Positions 9,463 to 16,699 of a stretch of 17,500 nucleotides of DNA are shown one piece after another; position 1 is the stretch's first letter, and every line of letters begins with the position of its first letter. Origin of the DNA: Cristatella mucedo (taxonomy: Eukaryota; Bryozoa; Phylactolaemata; Cristatellidae); the NCBI GenBank assembly GCA_009760855.2, contig WPIO01000019.1:2257501-2275000 (forward strand). Direction: 5' to 3'. Made by a program: the position numbers and the translations under genes. Below the pieces are notes generated by a model, which did not search any database, had not been told where the DNA came from, and worked only from the letters and a program-made list of their open reading frames with translations.

Positions 9463-9965
9463 GCTAATGTCTGTGGTAAACCATAGCACGTCTGGGTGAG
9501 TTTGCACAGTGTGCTTAGTCAGTGGGGCAAGCTTGTCGAGTACGTTAGCTAGTGTCGTGTTGAAGCAATCTACCAATGATGATAGGTCTGAATAGGAACA
9601 GAACAGCAGAGGTGAGGCAGATATTCTCGCACAGATAGCATCGCTATCAACGGTCTTGGGATTTCTCGATTCACAGATGATTTTAGATGAGGAGGAGGGC
9701 ACCCTTGTAGACTGAATAAAATCTGCGTGTCGGTCAGATAAGCAGACTTTGACAATAATTGGTGATGATAAGAGTACCGTAGTAGCAGAAAATTTTGTGA
9801 CGAATGTGTGACCCTTGATGTGAGTAGGGCCAAGAACATGAGCCCCGAGAGACACAGCATCTCCTCAAATTTCAGCGTGCAAAGATTCAGCTCATTAGAA
9901 GCGTTCACGGTTTCCGAATGTCCTCCCACCTCGCTCTCAAAAACCAGTTTCCATTTTGGCCTTCA
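9463..9965 (-). pseudogene. Endonuclease C-terminal half of the interrupted LINE family A
   Basis: Minus-strand reading in two frames: SETVNASNELN (about 9915-9885), then a frame change into AHVLGPTHIKGHT (about 9850-9810), CLSDRHADF (about 9740), SKIICESRNPKTVDSD, SSLVDCFNTTLANVLDKLAPL (about 9590-9525) and VLWFTTDIS (about 9490-9464). In related elements this is the end of the AP endonuclease (the THIKGHTLDLVI and LSDHHAV motifs) and the start of the linker. The expected LDL after KGHT reads FVTKF and the SDHH motif reads SDRH, so the nuclease centre is damaged. The GDFN motif expected upstream was not found with confidence. Confidence 0.8.
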
Positions 9966-11225
9966 TCAGGTATATTCGGCATAACTACAAGGGGGATTGG
10001 CCCTTGACCTTAGTGGACCGCAGTACCGACTCGATCGTTTAGGAGTCGCGGTCAAGACGATTGTCGCAAGAAACACACTATTTTCTAGCTATACACGCCG
10101 GATATTTCTTCGTTCACTTGACACGTATTCGTTCATTACGCTTTTTCTTAGGGCTGCACGAAAAGCGCGTGTTTTACAGTTACCGTCGTCATTGGTTTCG
10201 GGGTCACTACTACTATGCTAGTTTTTGCTGCTGGAGATAGAGCGTAACCGTCATGGCCCGCCGAGCTCATTCTTCATCCTATCCTGTCCAGCGCCTTGAT
10301 ATTGCTAGGAGGACTGTTTCGGAGAGTAAATCTGATTAGTTCTTTAGCTACGGCTCCTCTAACCAGAATGCGTGTTGTACACAAATGAAAGGAGCAGGCT
10401 AAATTGATCTAAATTGGCACGAAAAGCCTTAAACTTAACTTTTAAGCTTAACTTAAACCCAACTTTGTGAAACTGGCCAGCGGGTGACTTGGCAAAGCAA
10501 CACAAAGCGATTCGACTGAGAGCCGAGCGAGCTGAGCTCAATCGCGAGCTCAGGCAATAGCGGAATTCTCAAGAGTCGACCTTGCAATCTGATTCTGCCG
10601 GCGCGGCCCGAAGTTAATGCACTCCAACGCAAACGTCAAGTTCACAGTGCCGGCGTCGGTTCTACTGGAGGCCGACTCTCATTCCCGAGTCTTTGTTATT
10701 TTACCTCTGCTGACCGCGCTCGCTTACCTACCGACCTGCACATTTTCCAAGTGCCACATTTGCCACTTACCGACCTGCACATTTGCGTGTTCCTATTCTC
10801 CCATCTCCGCTGCGGGTTCTGCTCGTTCGCCTACAGGTCAGGTCAGGAGAGGCGTGGCGGGCTGATCAGGTCAACAAGGCAGACTTGGCTGCCGCGGACG
10901 TTTGAAAGAGCAGCGAGCGAGCACTCGTCACTCGGTCTGTGAGTGCGGCGGGGCAGCAGCCCAGCTCGCTCAGCATCGGCCCCGGCGACAGAAACTTTGA
11001 AAAAGAAATCCTAGATCTGTGCTTTCATCAGAATTTAAAAAAGCTTGCCAGGTCTAAGAAAAACTATTAAAAGGTATGCGAAAGTTAAAAACAAGCCTCT
11101 AGTAGAAATAGAAGCAGAGTGAGGAGCAGAAAGTAGCTGTGCGAGGAGCTGAGAGTTACGTTATAGATTGAGATTTGATAGAGATTTGTTTCTCTTTGGC
11201 TGCTATACAAAAAGACTGAAAAAAT
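9966..11225. other. Unassigned interval, no gene supported
   Basis: Small frames on both strands overlap and show no domain. A 17-nt string (TACCGACCTGCACATTT) occurs at 10729-10745 and again at 10768-10784, a 39-bp period. GC content and CpG rise mildly between about 10500 and 11000. I see no TATA, splice or RNA feature that I could defend. Confidence 0.45.
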
Positions 11226-11231
11226 TGTTAC

Positions 11232-11252
11232 TATCTTTATTATTATTATTAT
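11232..11252. repeat. (TTA)n microsatellite
   Basis: TTATTATTATTATTATAATT run. Family A LINE tails also end in (ATT)n, but no LINE tail sequence precedes this run on either strand, so I leave it as a plain short repeat. Confidence 0.65.
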
Positions 11253-11259
11253 AATTTTC

Positions 11260-12190
11260 AAGACTTGAAAGCTGTGGTGAGGTTCAAGCTTAATAAAAAG
11301 CACCGAATCTTTCTTCCAGAAGTCCGATCAACGCCTGGATTCTTGCCCAGTTGCGCTTTCTTCGTCTCAACAAAATTGGTTCTCGAAGCTAGGAAGTGTA
11401 GTCACTCCTTTTGGCTTCCCGAATCTCTTGGAGAATTCGTCATGGGAAAATTCGTGGGCTTATTTATTGCTGAAACGGCTAAAAGCTAAATCAGCCTAAT
11501 TGTGAAAGAGAATAATTATTCACGACTCCTGAGCTGTAAAGGCTATGAACCAATTGTGCGACAAACAATCTATGGCCGAGGCCGCATAAAAGCCGGTGCC
11601 ATGTGATGGGCAGTCAGCTGCGATTCTGTACGTTGCGTTGGCATTTTTGCTGACGTAAACTCTAGGCCACGGAGCCATTTGTGTAAGTCATGGCCACTAT
11701 TGAACGCCTGTAACCATCTCACCCGCTGCTGTCAAATTTCTACGTTATGGATATGGCCCTGTCAAGCTCAGGTATGAGCACTCTTCATCACTGCTGTATT
11801 TGTACTACAATCGACATACCTGCATGTATTGGTGCAGCACGTAAAAGTCACTAGCTGCGATACAAGGCTCAGGAGGTGTCACCACTATTTGTCTCACGGA
11901 GCCCGAGACGAGCGCCGTTACGAGCGCTCTGCGTGCGGCCTAGTTCTGACGGGATGTGGAAGCCGCGTCGTTCGTAACAGCGCTGCTGATGTAGAGTGAT
12001 ACCACTGTCGATGCACAACAGCGAGCCGCTAAGCAGGCTTACCGTGAGCTGTTTGAGGACCGGAATTCTCCCCTCCAGATTTGCATCCTTCCGTCCATCA
12101 AGATGCAAAGATACCACCAAGACTCAAAGACAGCTAAATCTGCGCCTTGGGCGTGTACCATAAGTCTTGTTTCTACGGTGATCATTTTAG
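11260..12190. other. Unassigned interval
   Basis: No domain-bearing reading frame. The plus frame at 11265-11489 and the minus frame at 11869-12120 are unremarkable and could be chance. No repeat or RNA gene recognised. Confidence 0.45.
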
Positions 12191-12194
12191 AGTT

Positions 12195-12218
12195 CCTAAA
12201 AAGATATTTCTTTTTAGG
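12195..12218. repeat. Hairpin CCTAAAAAG / CTTTTTAGG
   Basis: Perfect 9-bp arms (12195-12203 and 12210-12218) around ATATTT. AT-rich, function unknown, possibly chance. Confidence 0.55.
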
Positions 12219-12280
12219 CTGGTCTAAAGAAGAAATACGCCAACGAACGAACGTATATCCAATATACTAGCACTCGCTGT

Positions 12281-12561
12281 CCGTGGACTCGCTCCGCTGA
12301 GTCTACAGAATACCGCACATAAATTTACGAGGCTGTTACACGTCACTGCCAGAAGTACAGGTAGCCATTTTGCCGCTTGACAGACTGACGGACGGACTTT
12401 CTCGCTTTAATACCCAGCGAAAAGCTCACTGCCTGTGGACTCGCTCCGCTGAGTCATAGTAATTCCGTCACGGAAGACATCGCTGCGCCATCATGCTGCT
12501 TGACAAAATTTTACCATCTCGCCGCGAAACGAAGGGAAGGACGGACTTTCTCGCTTTTATT
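12281..12561. repeat. Two diverged tandem copies of a roughly 150-bp dispersed-type repeat
   Basis: Each copy begins with GTGGACTCGCTCCGCTGAGT (12283 and 12435), an interrupted palindrome with GACTC/GAGTC ends. Each passes through GCTTGACA (12377-ish and 12498-ish) and finishes with GGACGGACTTTCTCGCTTT (12390 and 12539). Spacing between equivalent points is 149-152 bp. The middles have diverged. The constant end followed by an AT-rich tail (TTATTAGTAGAG at 12557) resembles the 3' ends of a 5'-truncated retroelement, but I do not recognise the family. Confidence 0.75.
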
Positions 12562-12710
12562 AGTAGAGATGTATTATAAAAAGCGGATGCCTCTTCCCCC
12601 CTCCTTATAGAGAAACTCACTGAAACGAGCCACCGGAAACCTCTAGAGCTGCTTTGTGAGTATTTAACAGCTAATGGTTTTATCACAAGTCTACATTCTC
12701 AGACTTGGTG

Positions 12711-12856
12711 CCCCTACCCAGAATCGCTATGGACTTCCAAAAGAGGATCACCTGGGATCGGAAGGCGGGGCTAAAGGCTCAGCAGCTGCTGCACGTTTGG
12801 TCGCAATGCGTCGGTCCCTTGCTAAAGCAATCACGAACGACCTTGCCGAGTTTTGT
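12711..12856 (+). repeat. Direct repeat, copy 1 (about 140 bp)
   Basis: From CCCCTACCCAGAATCGC to the GAGTTTT near 12855 this matches 13086-13231 with about 12 substitutions and no indels in the first 137 bases (about 91% identity). Both copies keep the same open frame: PLPRIA-DFQKRIT, then AGLKAQQLLHVWSQ, VGP-LKQ. Several differences change residues, so selection on the peptide is not evident. The left flanks of the two copies differ. Confidence 0.82.
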
Positions 12857-12875
12857 GTGGCTATTTTGAGATTAT

Positions 12876-13083
12876 GACACTGTCGTTGGATTATGGGCTA
12901 TTGCGATTTATGGCAGTGGTATATTAGTAACGGGCGGCAAAGGCCCGGGGAGTCAGGTCGAGCCGGGCGGGGTGTAGTCACGTACTGGCCCGCTGCGGCG
13001 TCCGCGTGAATAAACGTCTTCGAGCCCTCTTCGGTGTTCTGTACGGTATCGCGTACCTGCTGCGTAGAGAATGTCAAACTACA
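12876..13083 (+). other. Spacer between the direct repeats, possibly LTR-like
   Basis: Begins TGACACTG and ends AACTACA just before GCGACCCCTACCCAG. It contains an AATAAA (13010-13015) in its right half. TG...CA ends, an internal polyadenylation-type signal and a following GCGACCCC-type string are features of an LTR and adjacent primer-binding site. However, no second LTR, gag/pol sequence or target duplication is visible, and the first direct repeat is not preceded by this sequence. I treat the LTR idea as weak. Confidence 0.25.
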
Positions 13084-13085
13084 GC

Positions 13086-13231
13086 GACCCCTACCCAGAA
13101 TCGCGACGGACTTCCAAAAGAGGATCACCTGCGTTCGGATGGCGGGGCTAAAGGCTCAGCAGCTGCTGCATGTTTGGTCGCAACGCGTCGGTCCCATGCT
13201 AAAGCAACCAGGAACGACCTGGCTGAGTTTT
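13086..13231 (+). repeat. Direct repeat, copy 2 (about 140 bp)
   Basis: Partner of the block at 12711, 375 bp away. It differs at, for example, GCGACGG versus GCTATGG and CTGCGTTCGGATGG versus CTGGGATCGGAAGG. The match ends near GAGTTTT at about 13231, after which the two flanks diverge. Origin unknown: either a local duplication or two copies of a dispersed element. Confidence 0.82.
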
Positions 13232-13410
13232 TACATCTCTAGTTTCCTATGTGCTGAGGTTAGTTCTTGAAGGTCGTCCATCGCCGTCTATTGTGCGACG
13301 GGGTTGCTTAAAAAGTTAAATCTCTTACAAAGTCCTTAAACAGAGGGTTATACAGTAGCCTTTGGCCCGCCACGCTCTAGCAACAGAACAACTCGGAACG
13401 AGAGCTGTCT

Positions 13411-13471
13411 AGGGCGCCACTTAATGCCTACATTATAGCCTTCCTCTCAGCCTGGTGGCGCCCTCTGGAGG
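13411..13471. promoter_or_regulatory. Inverted AGGGCGCCAC / GTGGCGCCCT pair with a CTCF-like core
   Basis: AGGGCGCCAC (13411-13420) is the exact reverse complement of GTGGCGCCCT (13455-13464). On the minus strand 13458-13471 reads CCTCCAGAGGGCGC, which fits 13 of 14 positions of the commonly quoted CTCF consensus CCASYAGRKGGCRS. CTCF is an eleven-zinc-finger insulator protein present across bilaterian animals. A single motif match is weak evidence of occupancy. Confidence 0.4.
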
Positions 13472-13645
13472 AGGCGGACCACGAAGCAGCGCCGGACCGC
13501 CGGCCTCCGCCGACCTTCTTTTCCGTCAAAACACCCTCTAGACTGTTTTGAGTAGAAACTTCAACCTTTCCGCAAAGCAGAATCCGACTCTGCGAGCCGG
13601 AAAAGCGCCGATAAGAGGTGCTCTTTAGCCCATCTCGTAAAATGG

Positions 13646-13662
13646 CCTCACCCCCCCCCCCC
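13646..13662. repeat. Poly-C run
   Basis: An uninterrupted run of about 14 C within the sequence CTCACCC...CTTA. It is prone to length error in sequencing, so any reading frame crossing it (for example 13618-13827) is unreliable. Confidence 0.8.
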
Positions 13663-13899
13663 TTATTGGGGCAGCCTAAATATCCGAACCGCTGGAGCGC
13701 CCGCCGCCGGCAAGCCTCTCAAAACGCTGACTGTGGAGAGGCAGGCAAGGTACAGCACGTGGAGAGCCTAAAGCCGCATCCCGAAGCTCGAGGCCCCGCA
13801 AGCCTGAGGCAAGTGAGTCGGATCTAAAAAATATGTGTACCTTTCCTTAAGAGAAACAGCCAGAAGCTGCGCGTCGAACGGGCTTTCTTGCCAAGGTTT

Positions 13900-14095
13900 G
13901 ACCTAAGGGTTAAGGAACTCACCTATGAGTATCGAGGTGATGGGCTCGAGCCCTGCGGCACACGTGAAGCGTTGGATAGCGGACCAAGGTCAAGGCAAAT
14001 GTATTTGATGACTGAGGTCGTGGGCTCGAGCCCTATGGCATACGTAAAGCACCTGAAATTAAGTTCTTTTAGGGTGCTATACAAATAAATTATAT
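13900..14095 (+). mobile_element. Dimeric tRNA-like SINE with LINE family A-type 3' tail
   Basis: Two head units lie in tandem 82 bp apart. Unit 1 has an A-box-like GACCTAAGGGTTAAGGAACTC (13900-13920) and a B-box-like GGGCTCGAGCCCT (13941-13953). Unit 2 has GACCAAGGTCAAGGCAAATG (from 13982) and GGGCTCGAGCCCT (14022-14034). After the second B box comes GTAAAGCACCTGAAATTAAG (14044-14063), then TTCTTTTAGGGTGCTATAC and an AT-rich end. This aligns with the family A LINE tail at 16458 and 9388 (GTAAAGCACCTAGAAAGAG, GAGTTCTCTGAGGGCGCT). Here AGCACC and GGTGCT pair perfectly. The combination of Pol III-promoter-like head and LINE-like tail is the classic SINE design. The tRNA species of origin is unclear. 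Confidence 0.72.
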
Positions 14096-14108
14096 ACACA
14101 TACACATA

Positions 14109-14140
<32 letters not shown>

Positions 14141-14158
14141 ATTATAATATATATATCG
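14096..14158. repeat. (AT)n-rich microsatellite after the SINE tail
   Basis: Alternating TATACACATACACATATATATG then a long (AT) run with an ATTATAATAT interruption. Such runs commonly grow from the A/T-rich end of SINE copies. Confidence 0.85.
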
Positions 14159-14189
14159 TTCAAATTCGCGTATAGTATGCCCTAAAAGA

Positions 14190-14243
<54 letters not shown>

Positions 14244-14286
14244 GTATACATAAGTTCTCTTAGGGCATCGCATATGTGAATTTAAA
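14159..14286. repeat. Palindrome of SINE/LINE-like tails around (AC)n(AT)n
   Basis: Bases 14159-14191 and 14254-14286 are inverted relative to each other with about 26 of 33 positions paired. Each contains GTTCTYTTAGGGCAT when read outward from the array. The same GTTCTTTTAGGG string is in the SINE tail at 14064-14075. The space between is (AC)7-like and then (AT)n (about 14190-14245). The unit could extrude as a long hairpin or be two opposed SINE remnants. Confidence 0.72.
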
Positions 14287-14423
14287 TTATAGATTACACT
14301 AAAATGTTGCCCTCTAAAAATGGTTGTTCCAGTTTTGGGAGAGCTCGGAGCTCGTTACCGCACACGCGCTGTCTTGAAGCCGTTATAGACTCGCGCGTCT
14401 AATAAGAGTTGCGAATCCCAATT

Positions 14424-14444
14424 CGCGGAGCTCAAAGCTCCGCG
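14424..14444. repeat. Hairpin CGCGGAGCT-CAA-AGCTCCGCG
   Basis: Perfect 9-bp arms with a 3-nt loop at the left edge of the GC-rich block, close to other GAGCTC strings (14340-14356). Function unknown. Confidence 0.6.
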
Positions 14445-14708
14445 CCGAAGGCGAGCCGCTCAGCGAACCTGCTGCCGGAATGACGCCAACCTGGGACCTC
14501 AGGGTCCAGAAACCGTGGTCGTGCAGCTTGGGTGACAGCTTTCGCCGGCACTCTTAAAGAGTTCCCCCGAGGCATGCGGCCTAGCGGTGACGTCTGCACG
14601 CTCTGGCTAGCGCTAAGCAGCGACGGTGCCGCGAGAGCGGCGGCGGCCTTTTGCCAAAGCAGACGAATAAGCTCCGCCCTCGCGCGCGTTGTGGACTAAA
14701 GCAGTCGG

Positions 14709-14763
14709 AGTACTAAAGTAGTACTATAGTAGCACTAAAGTAGTAGTCTTAGTCGGACTAAAG
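14709..14763. repeat. 11-bp tandem repeat AGTACTAAAGT
   Basis: Units: AGTACTAAAGT (14709), AGTACTATAGT (14720), AGCACTAAAGT (14731), then degraded AGTAGTCTTAGT and CGGACTAAAG. The array is AT-rich inside a GC-rich block and bordered by AGTCGGA on one side and AGTCGGAC on the other. Each unit is partly self-complementary (AGTACT). Confidence 0.82.
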
Positions 14764-15020
14764 CGCGCGCCTGCGGGTGCTCCTGCGATTTATTCTTCAG
14801 AGAGCCAACATTCATCCTCCCTCCATCGCGCGGGAAATGAGCGACGAGCAGCGCTCGACAGCAAACAAGGTCGGACAAGGTCGAACGCGGTCGGCGGCGG
14901 CCTCGTGCCTCGGTGGCCTCGGGCGCTCGTCAGCGCGCCTGCGCCCGCGGCGCGACCGCCGCCGTCGGGCTCCAAAGCTACAGGGCTCTGCCTCGATTGA
15001 CATTGACGAGAGTTCCGGCC

Positions 15021-15060
15021 GCAGCCGGCTGCGGCCGGCTGCGGCCGGTTGCGGCCAGCT
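15021..15060. repeat. 10-bp GC-rich tandem repeat, four units
   Basis: GCAGCCGGCT, GCGGCCGGCT, GCGGCCGGTT, GCGGCCAGCT in exact register. CCGGCCG precedes the array and CGGCCGG steps within it are highly self-complementary. Probably a local slippage array in the CpG-rich block. Confidence 0.9.
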
Positions 15061-15182
15061 GGCGGCGGCGTCGGCTGAACGCGCGTTTCACCTCAGCCAC
15101 GCTGCGACGCTGCGACGTCGGCTGAGCTTTTTCTGAGCTTTTTTCGGACGACTGCGCGCAGAGACCGGGGAGCCGCTCGCCT

Positions 15183-15206
15183 CGCCGCCGCCGCCGCCGC
15201 CGCCGC
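15183..15206. repeat. (CGC)8 trinucleotide repeat
   Basis: Uninterrupted CGC triplets. Runs of this kind are common in 5' untranslated or first-exon regions within CpG islands, which fits the candidate-island call but does not prove it. A (CGCT)n tetranucleotide run follows at about 15363-15379. Confidence 0.9.
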
Positions 15207-16148
15207 AGCTGGCGGCGTGCGAACGGCCGCGCGGCCTCGCAGCTCTCGGCGGATGCCCGCGGCGGATTGCTACCGGAAACGAACGCGGCCAATTACCGCT
15301 CCAATTAGCGCACCGTCGAATGGACAGGCGATTGCCGACTGGTCGTAAACAAATCAGCGCGTCGCTCGCTCGCTCGCTCTCGTCCTGATTGCTGCGGCCT
15401 CAGAACGAGCCAGCTCTTACACCTCGTACTTAACGAGCGATGCCGGCTCCTACCTGCGCGTCCGCCAGGGGTCCGCCGCGCCAGGGGCCGCAGCTGAGGC
15501 GGCCCGGAAATGCTCTCCGCGTCCTCCGGCGACTCGGCGCGCCCGTCGTCCACGGGCCGGTAGAGCCGACGACGTGAGCGACCGCTCGCGTGCGCTCTCC
15601 ATTTCGGGCGGCGACCTGCGACCTGCCGACACGTGACGCGCGGAGCTGAAATCGCCGAACGGTATGGCCAAGCTTTGGCCTGTTCGGCTGAGGGCGTCCG
15701 ATCTCAGCATTGAGCGAATACAGTCGGCGCCCTCACTTGTTTGCAGTTTCCGCTTAATGCTTTCGTGCCTGCGAGTGGAGAGAAAAAAGAGAGTTTCTCG
15801 CCCGCTCGGCGGCGGAAACTCGATCGCCCGCCGTCGCCACGCGGTACACGGCAGCTACGAGGCCGACTGTTCGAGGAGGAGACGTTCTCCCGAAATGGGC
15901 ATTCAGGGTTATCGGTCGTCCGACATCGACGGCGTCGCGGAGCTGGCTGTCGTCAGCTGCCGAAGCGCGGCAATTCGAGTGGCTAGCTGCCGCTAGGTGG
16001 CGACACTTAGGCAATGGACGCCTGAGTCCGGTTGCTCCGCCGCGTGCCAACCGTCGGGGCGGTCGTATTGGAGCTCGTATTGGATGAAGCCCGTCGAAAA
16101 GCGCTGAAGTTCAAACGCGAAAGAAAGTGACGCGAGCTCTTCTGCCAA

Positions 16149-16191
16149 TCATTCTTGCTTGCACGTGGTCTTCGCGTGCAAGCAAGAATGA
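16149..16191. repeat. Perfect 17-bp hairpin with 9-nt loop
   Basis: TCATTCTTGCTTGCACG (16149-16165) is followed by TGGTCTTCG and then its exact reverse complement (16175-16191). The pairing stops immediately outside (A against A). It lies near the right edge of the CpG-rich block and is not part of any LINE or SINE recognised here. It could be a hairpin RNA precursor core, an extruding palindrome, or the centre of an inverted duplication. Nothing else identifies it. Confidence 0.9.
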
Positions 16192-16457
16192 AATGTTCGC
16201 GCCTTAATGAAACTCCTCAACCTTGTTCTAACCTAACTCGCTGAGCAGCCGGCAGCACGCGGCAGAGACTCTTCGCCGCGCTCCGCTCTAACGGAAGCGG
16301 AAAGGGCGGCGCCAACTTGGCGGACGTGGAGCCGCGCGCTAAACGGTCAGCTCGCGAACTGGTTGCCGGACCAAAGCTAGATCTACCGACTAAGGCGATT
16401 CCTTCCCAGAGTCCTTCGCTTTACTTCAGCTCTCAGCGCCTCCTCAACTTTCTAAAT

Positions 16458-16533
16458 GTAAAGCACCTAGAAAGAGATTGAGTTCTCTGAGGGCGCTTTA
16501 TCAAGGGCATTATTATTATTATTATTATTATTT
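16458..16533 (+). mobile_element. LINE family A 3' tail only, with (ATT)n end
   Basis: GTAAAGCACCTAGAAAGAG, GTTCTCTGAGGGCGCTTTATC and then (ATT) repeats from about 16509 to 16532. This is nearly identical to 9388-9460, but upstream sequence (before about 16455) is unrelated to the LINE. It is therefore an extremely 5'-truncated insertion, or the end of a SINE whose head is unrecognised. Confidence 0.82.
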
Positions 16534-16564
16534 CTGCCATATTTCACAGTGTTTCTCGATTTTC

Positions 16565-16660
16565 GTGCGATCGGTGAGACGTGGCCGATGGCTATCGAAT
16601 TCGCACACCGAAAGCAGCTTAGGCTTTGAGTACGCTTTAGGCAAGGACACTCGCTCGCAC
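16565..16660 (+). mobile_element. LINE family B 3' tail fragment
   Basis: GGTGAGACG, ATGGCTATCGAATTCGCACAC, CGAAAGCAGCTTAGGCTTTGAGTACGCT correspond to CGTGAGACG, TTGGCTACCGAATGCGTAC, CGAAAGCCGCTTAGGCTGTGAGTGCGCT at 5346-5402. The AAAGC/GCTTT stem here replaces AGCC/GGCT there, keeping the pairing. It starts about 30 bases after the family A tail ends, so two different LINE tails lie nearly back to back. Confidence 0.7.
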
Positions 16661-16699
16661 AACATACGCATACGCATAGCATAATGTACGCATAGCTCT

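Larger units (their letters stand above)
6050..9965 (-). mobile_element. CR1/L2-type LINE family A, minus strand, interrupted and internally duplicated
   Basis: Read right to left, the copy gives endonuclease C-terminal half (about 9965-9463), an interruption by another insertion (about 9461-8775), the linker (about 8775-8441), RT (about 8440-7776), a 709-bp block present twice (7774-6357) and a 3' untranslated tail (6356-6050). The tail parallels that of the plus-strand copy at 9230-9460, including CCCAGAAAGAGAG followed by ATTCTCTG and an AT-rich end (ATTAATTATTCTTATT). Most of the first half of the endonuclease is missing. The original remnant is about 2.5 kb once the later insertion and one duplicate are discounted. 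It is more decayed than the copy inserted into it. Confidence 0.88.
14300..16430. promoter_or_regulatory. GC-rich, CpG-dense block; candidate CpG island
   Basis: From about 14330 to 16430 the sequence becomes strongly GC-rich with frequent CG dinucleotides, GCG/CGC strings and short GC repeats, in clear contrast to both flanks. Open frames here (for example 14777-15136 plus, 14978-15292 minus, 15664-15996 plus) are arginine/alanine-rich on every strand, the usual by-product of high GC, so I do not call them genes. A CpG-dense block bordered by CpG-poor repeats suggests an unmethylated promoter or first-exon region of a nearby gene, direction unknown. I see no clear TATA box or splice junction tied to a coding exon. 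Confidence 0.45.

Noticed and set aside
12711-13231. CRISPR-like or satellite array
   Set aside because: Only two copies of a 140-bp unit with a single long spacer; not an array.
13888-14088. 66-codon frame with two similar halves
   Set aside because: The internal repetition is the two tRNA-like head units of the SINE, not a protein repeat.
14777-15136. 119-codon plus-strand frame rich in Arg and Ala
   Set aside because: All frames on both strands are open and Arg/Ala-rich here because of GC content; there is no domain, and simple repeats lie inside it.
14978-15292. 104-codon minus-strand frame through the (CGC)8 run
   Set aside because: Shadow of the same GC-rich block; its poly-Arg tract is the translation of the trinucleotide repeat.
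15664-15996. 110-codon plus-strand frame in the CpG-rich block
   Set aside because: No recognisable domain or motif; overlapping open frames on the other strand make chance likely.
16149-16191. Reading the hairpin as a bacterial-type intrinsic terminator
   Set aside because: No T-run follows it and the context is animal genomic DNA.
16467-16684. Overlapping frames with Asn or Tyr runs
   Set aside because: The runs are translations of the (ATT)n LINE tail.
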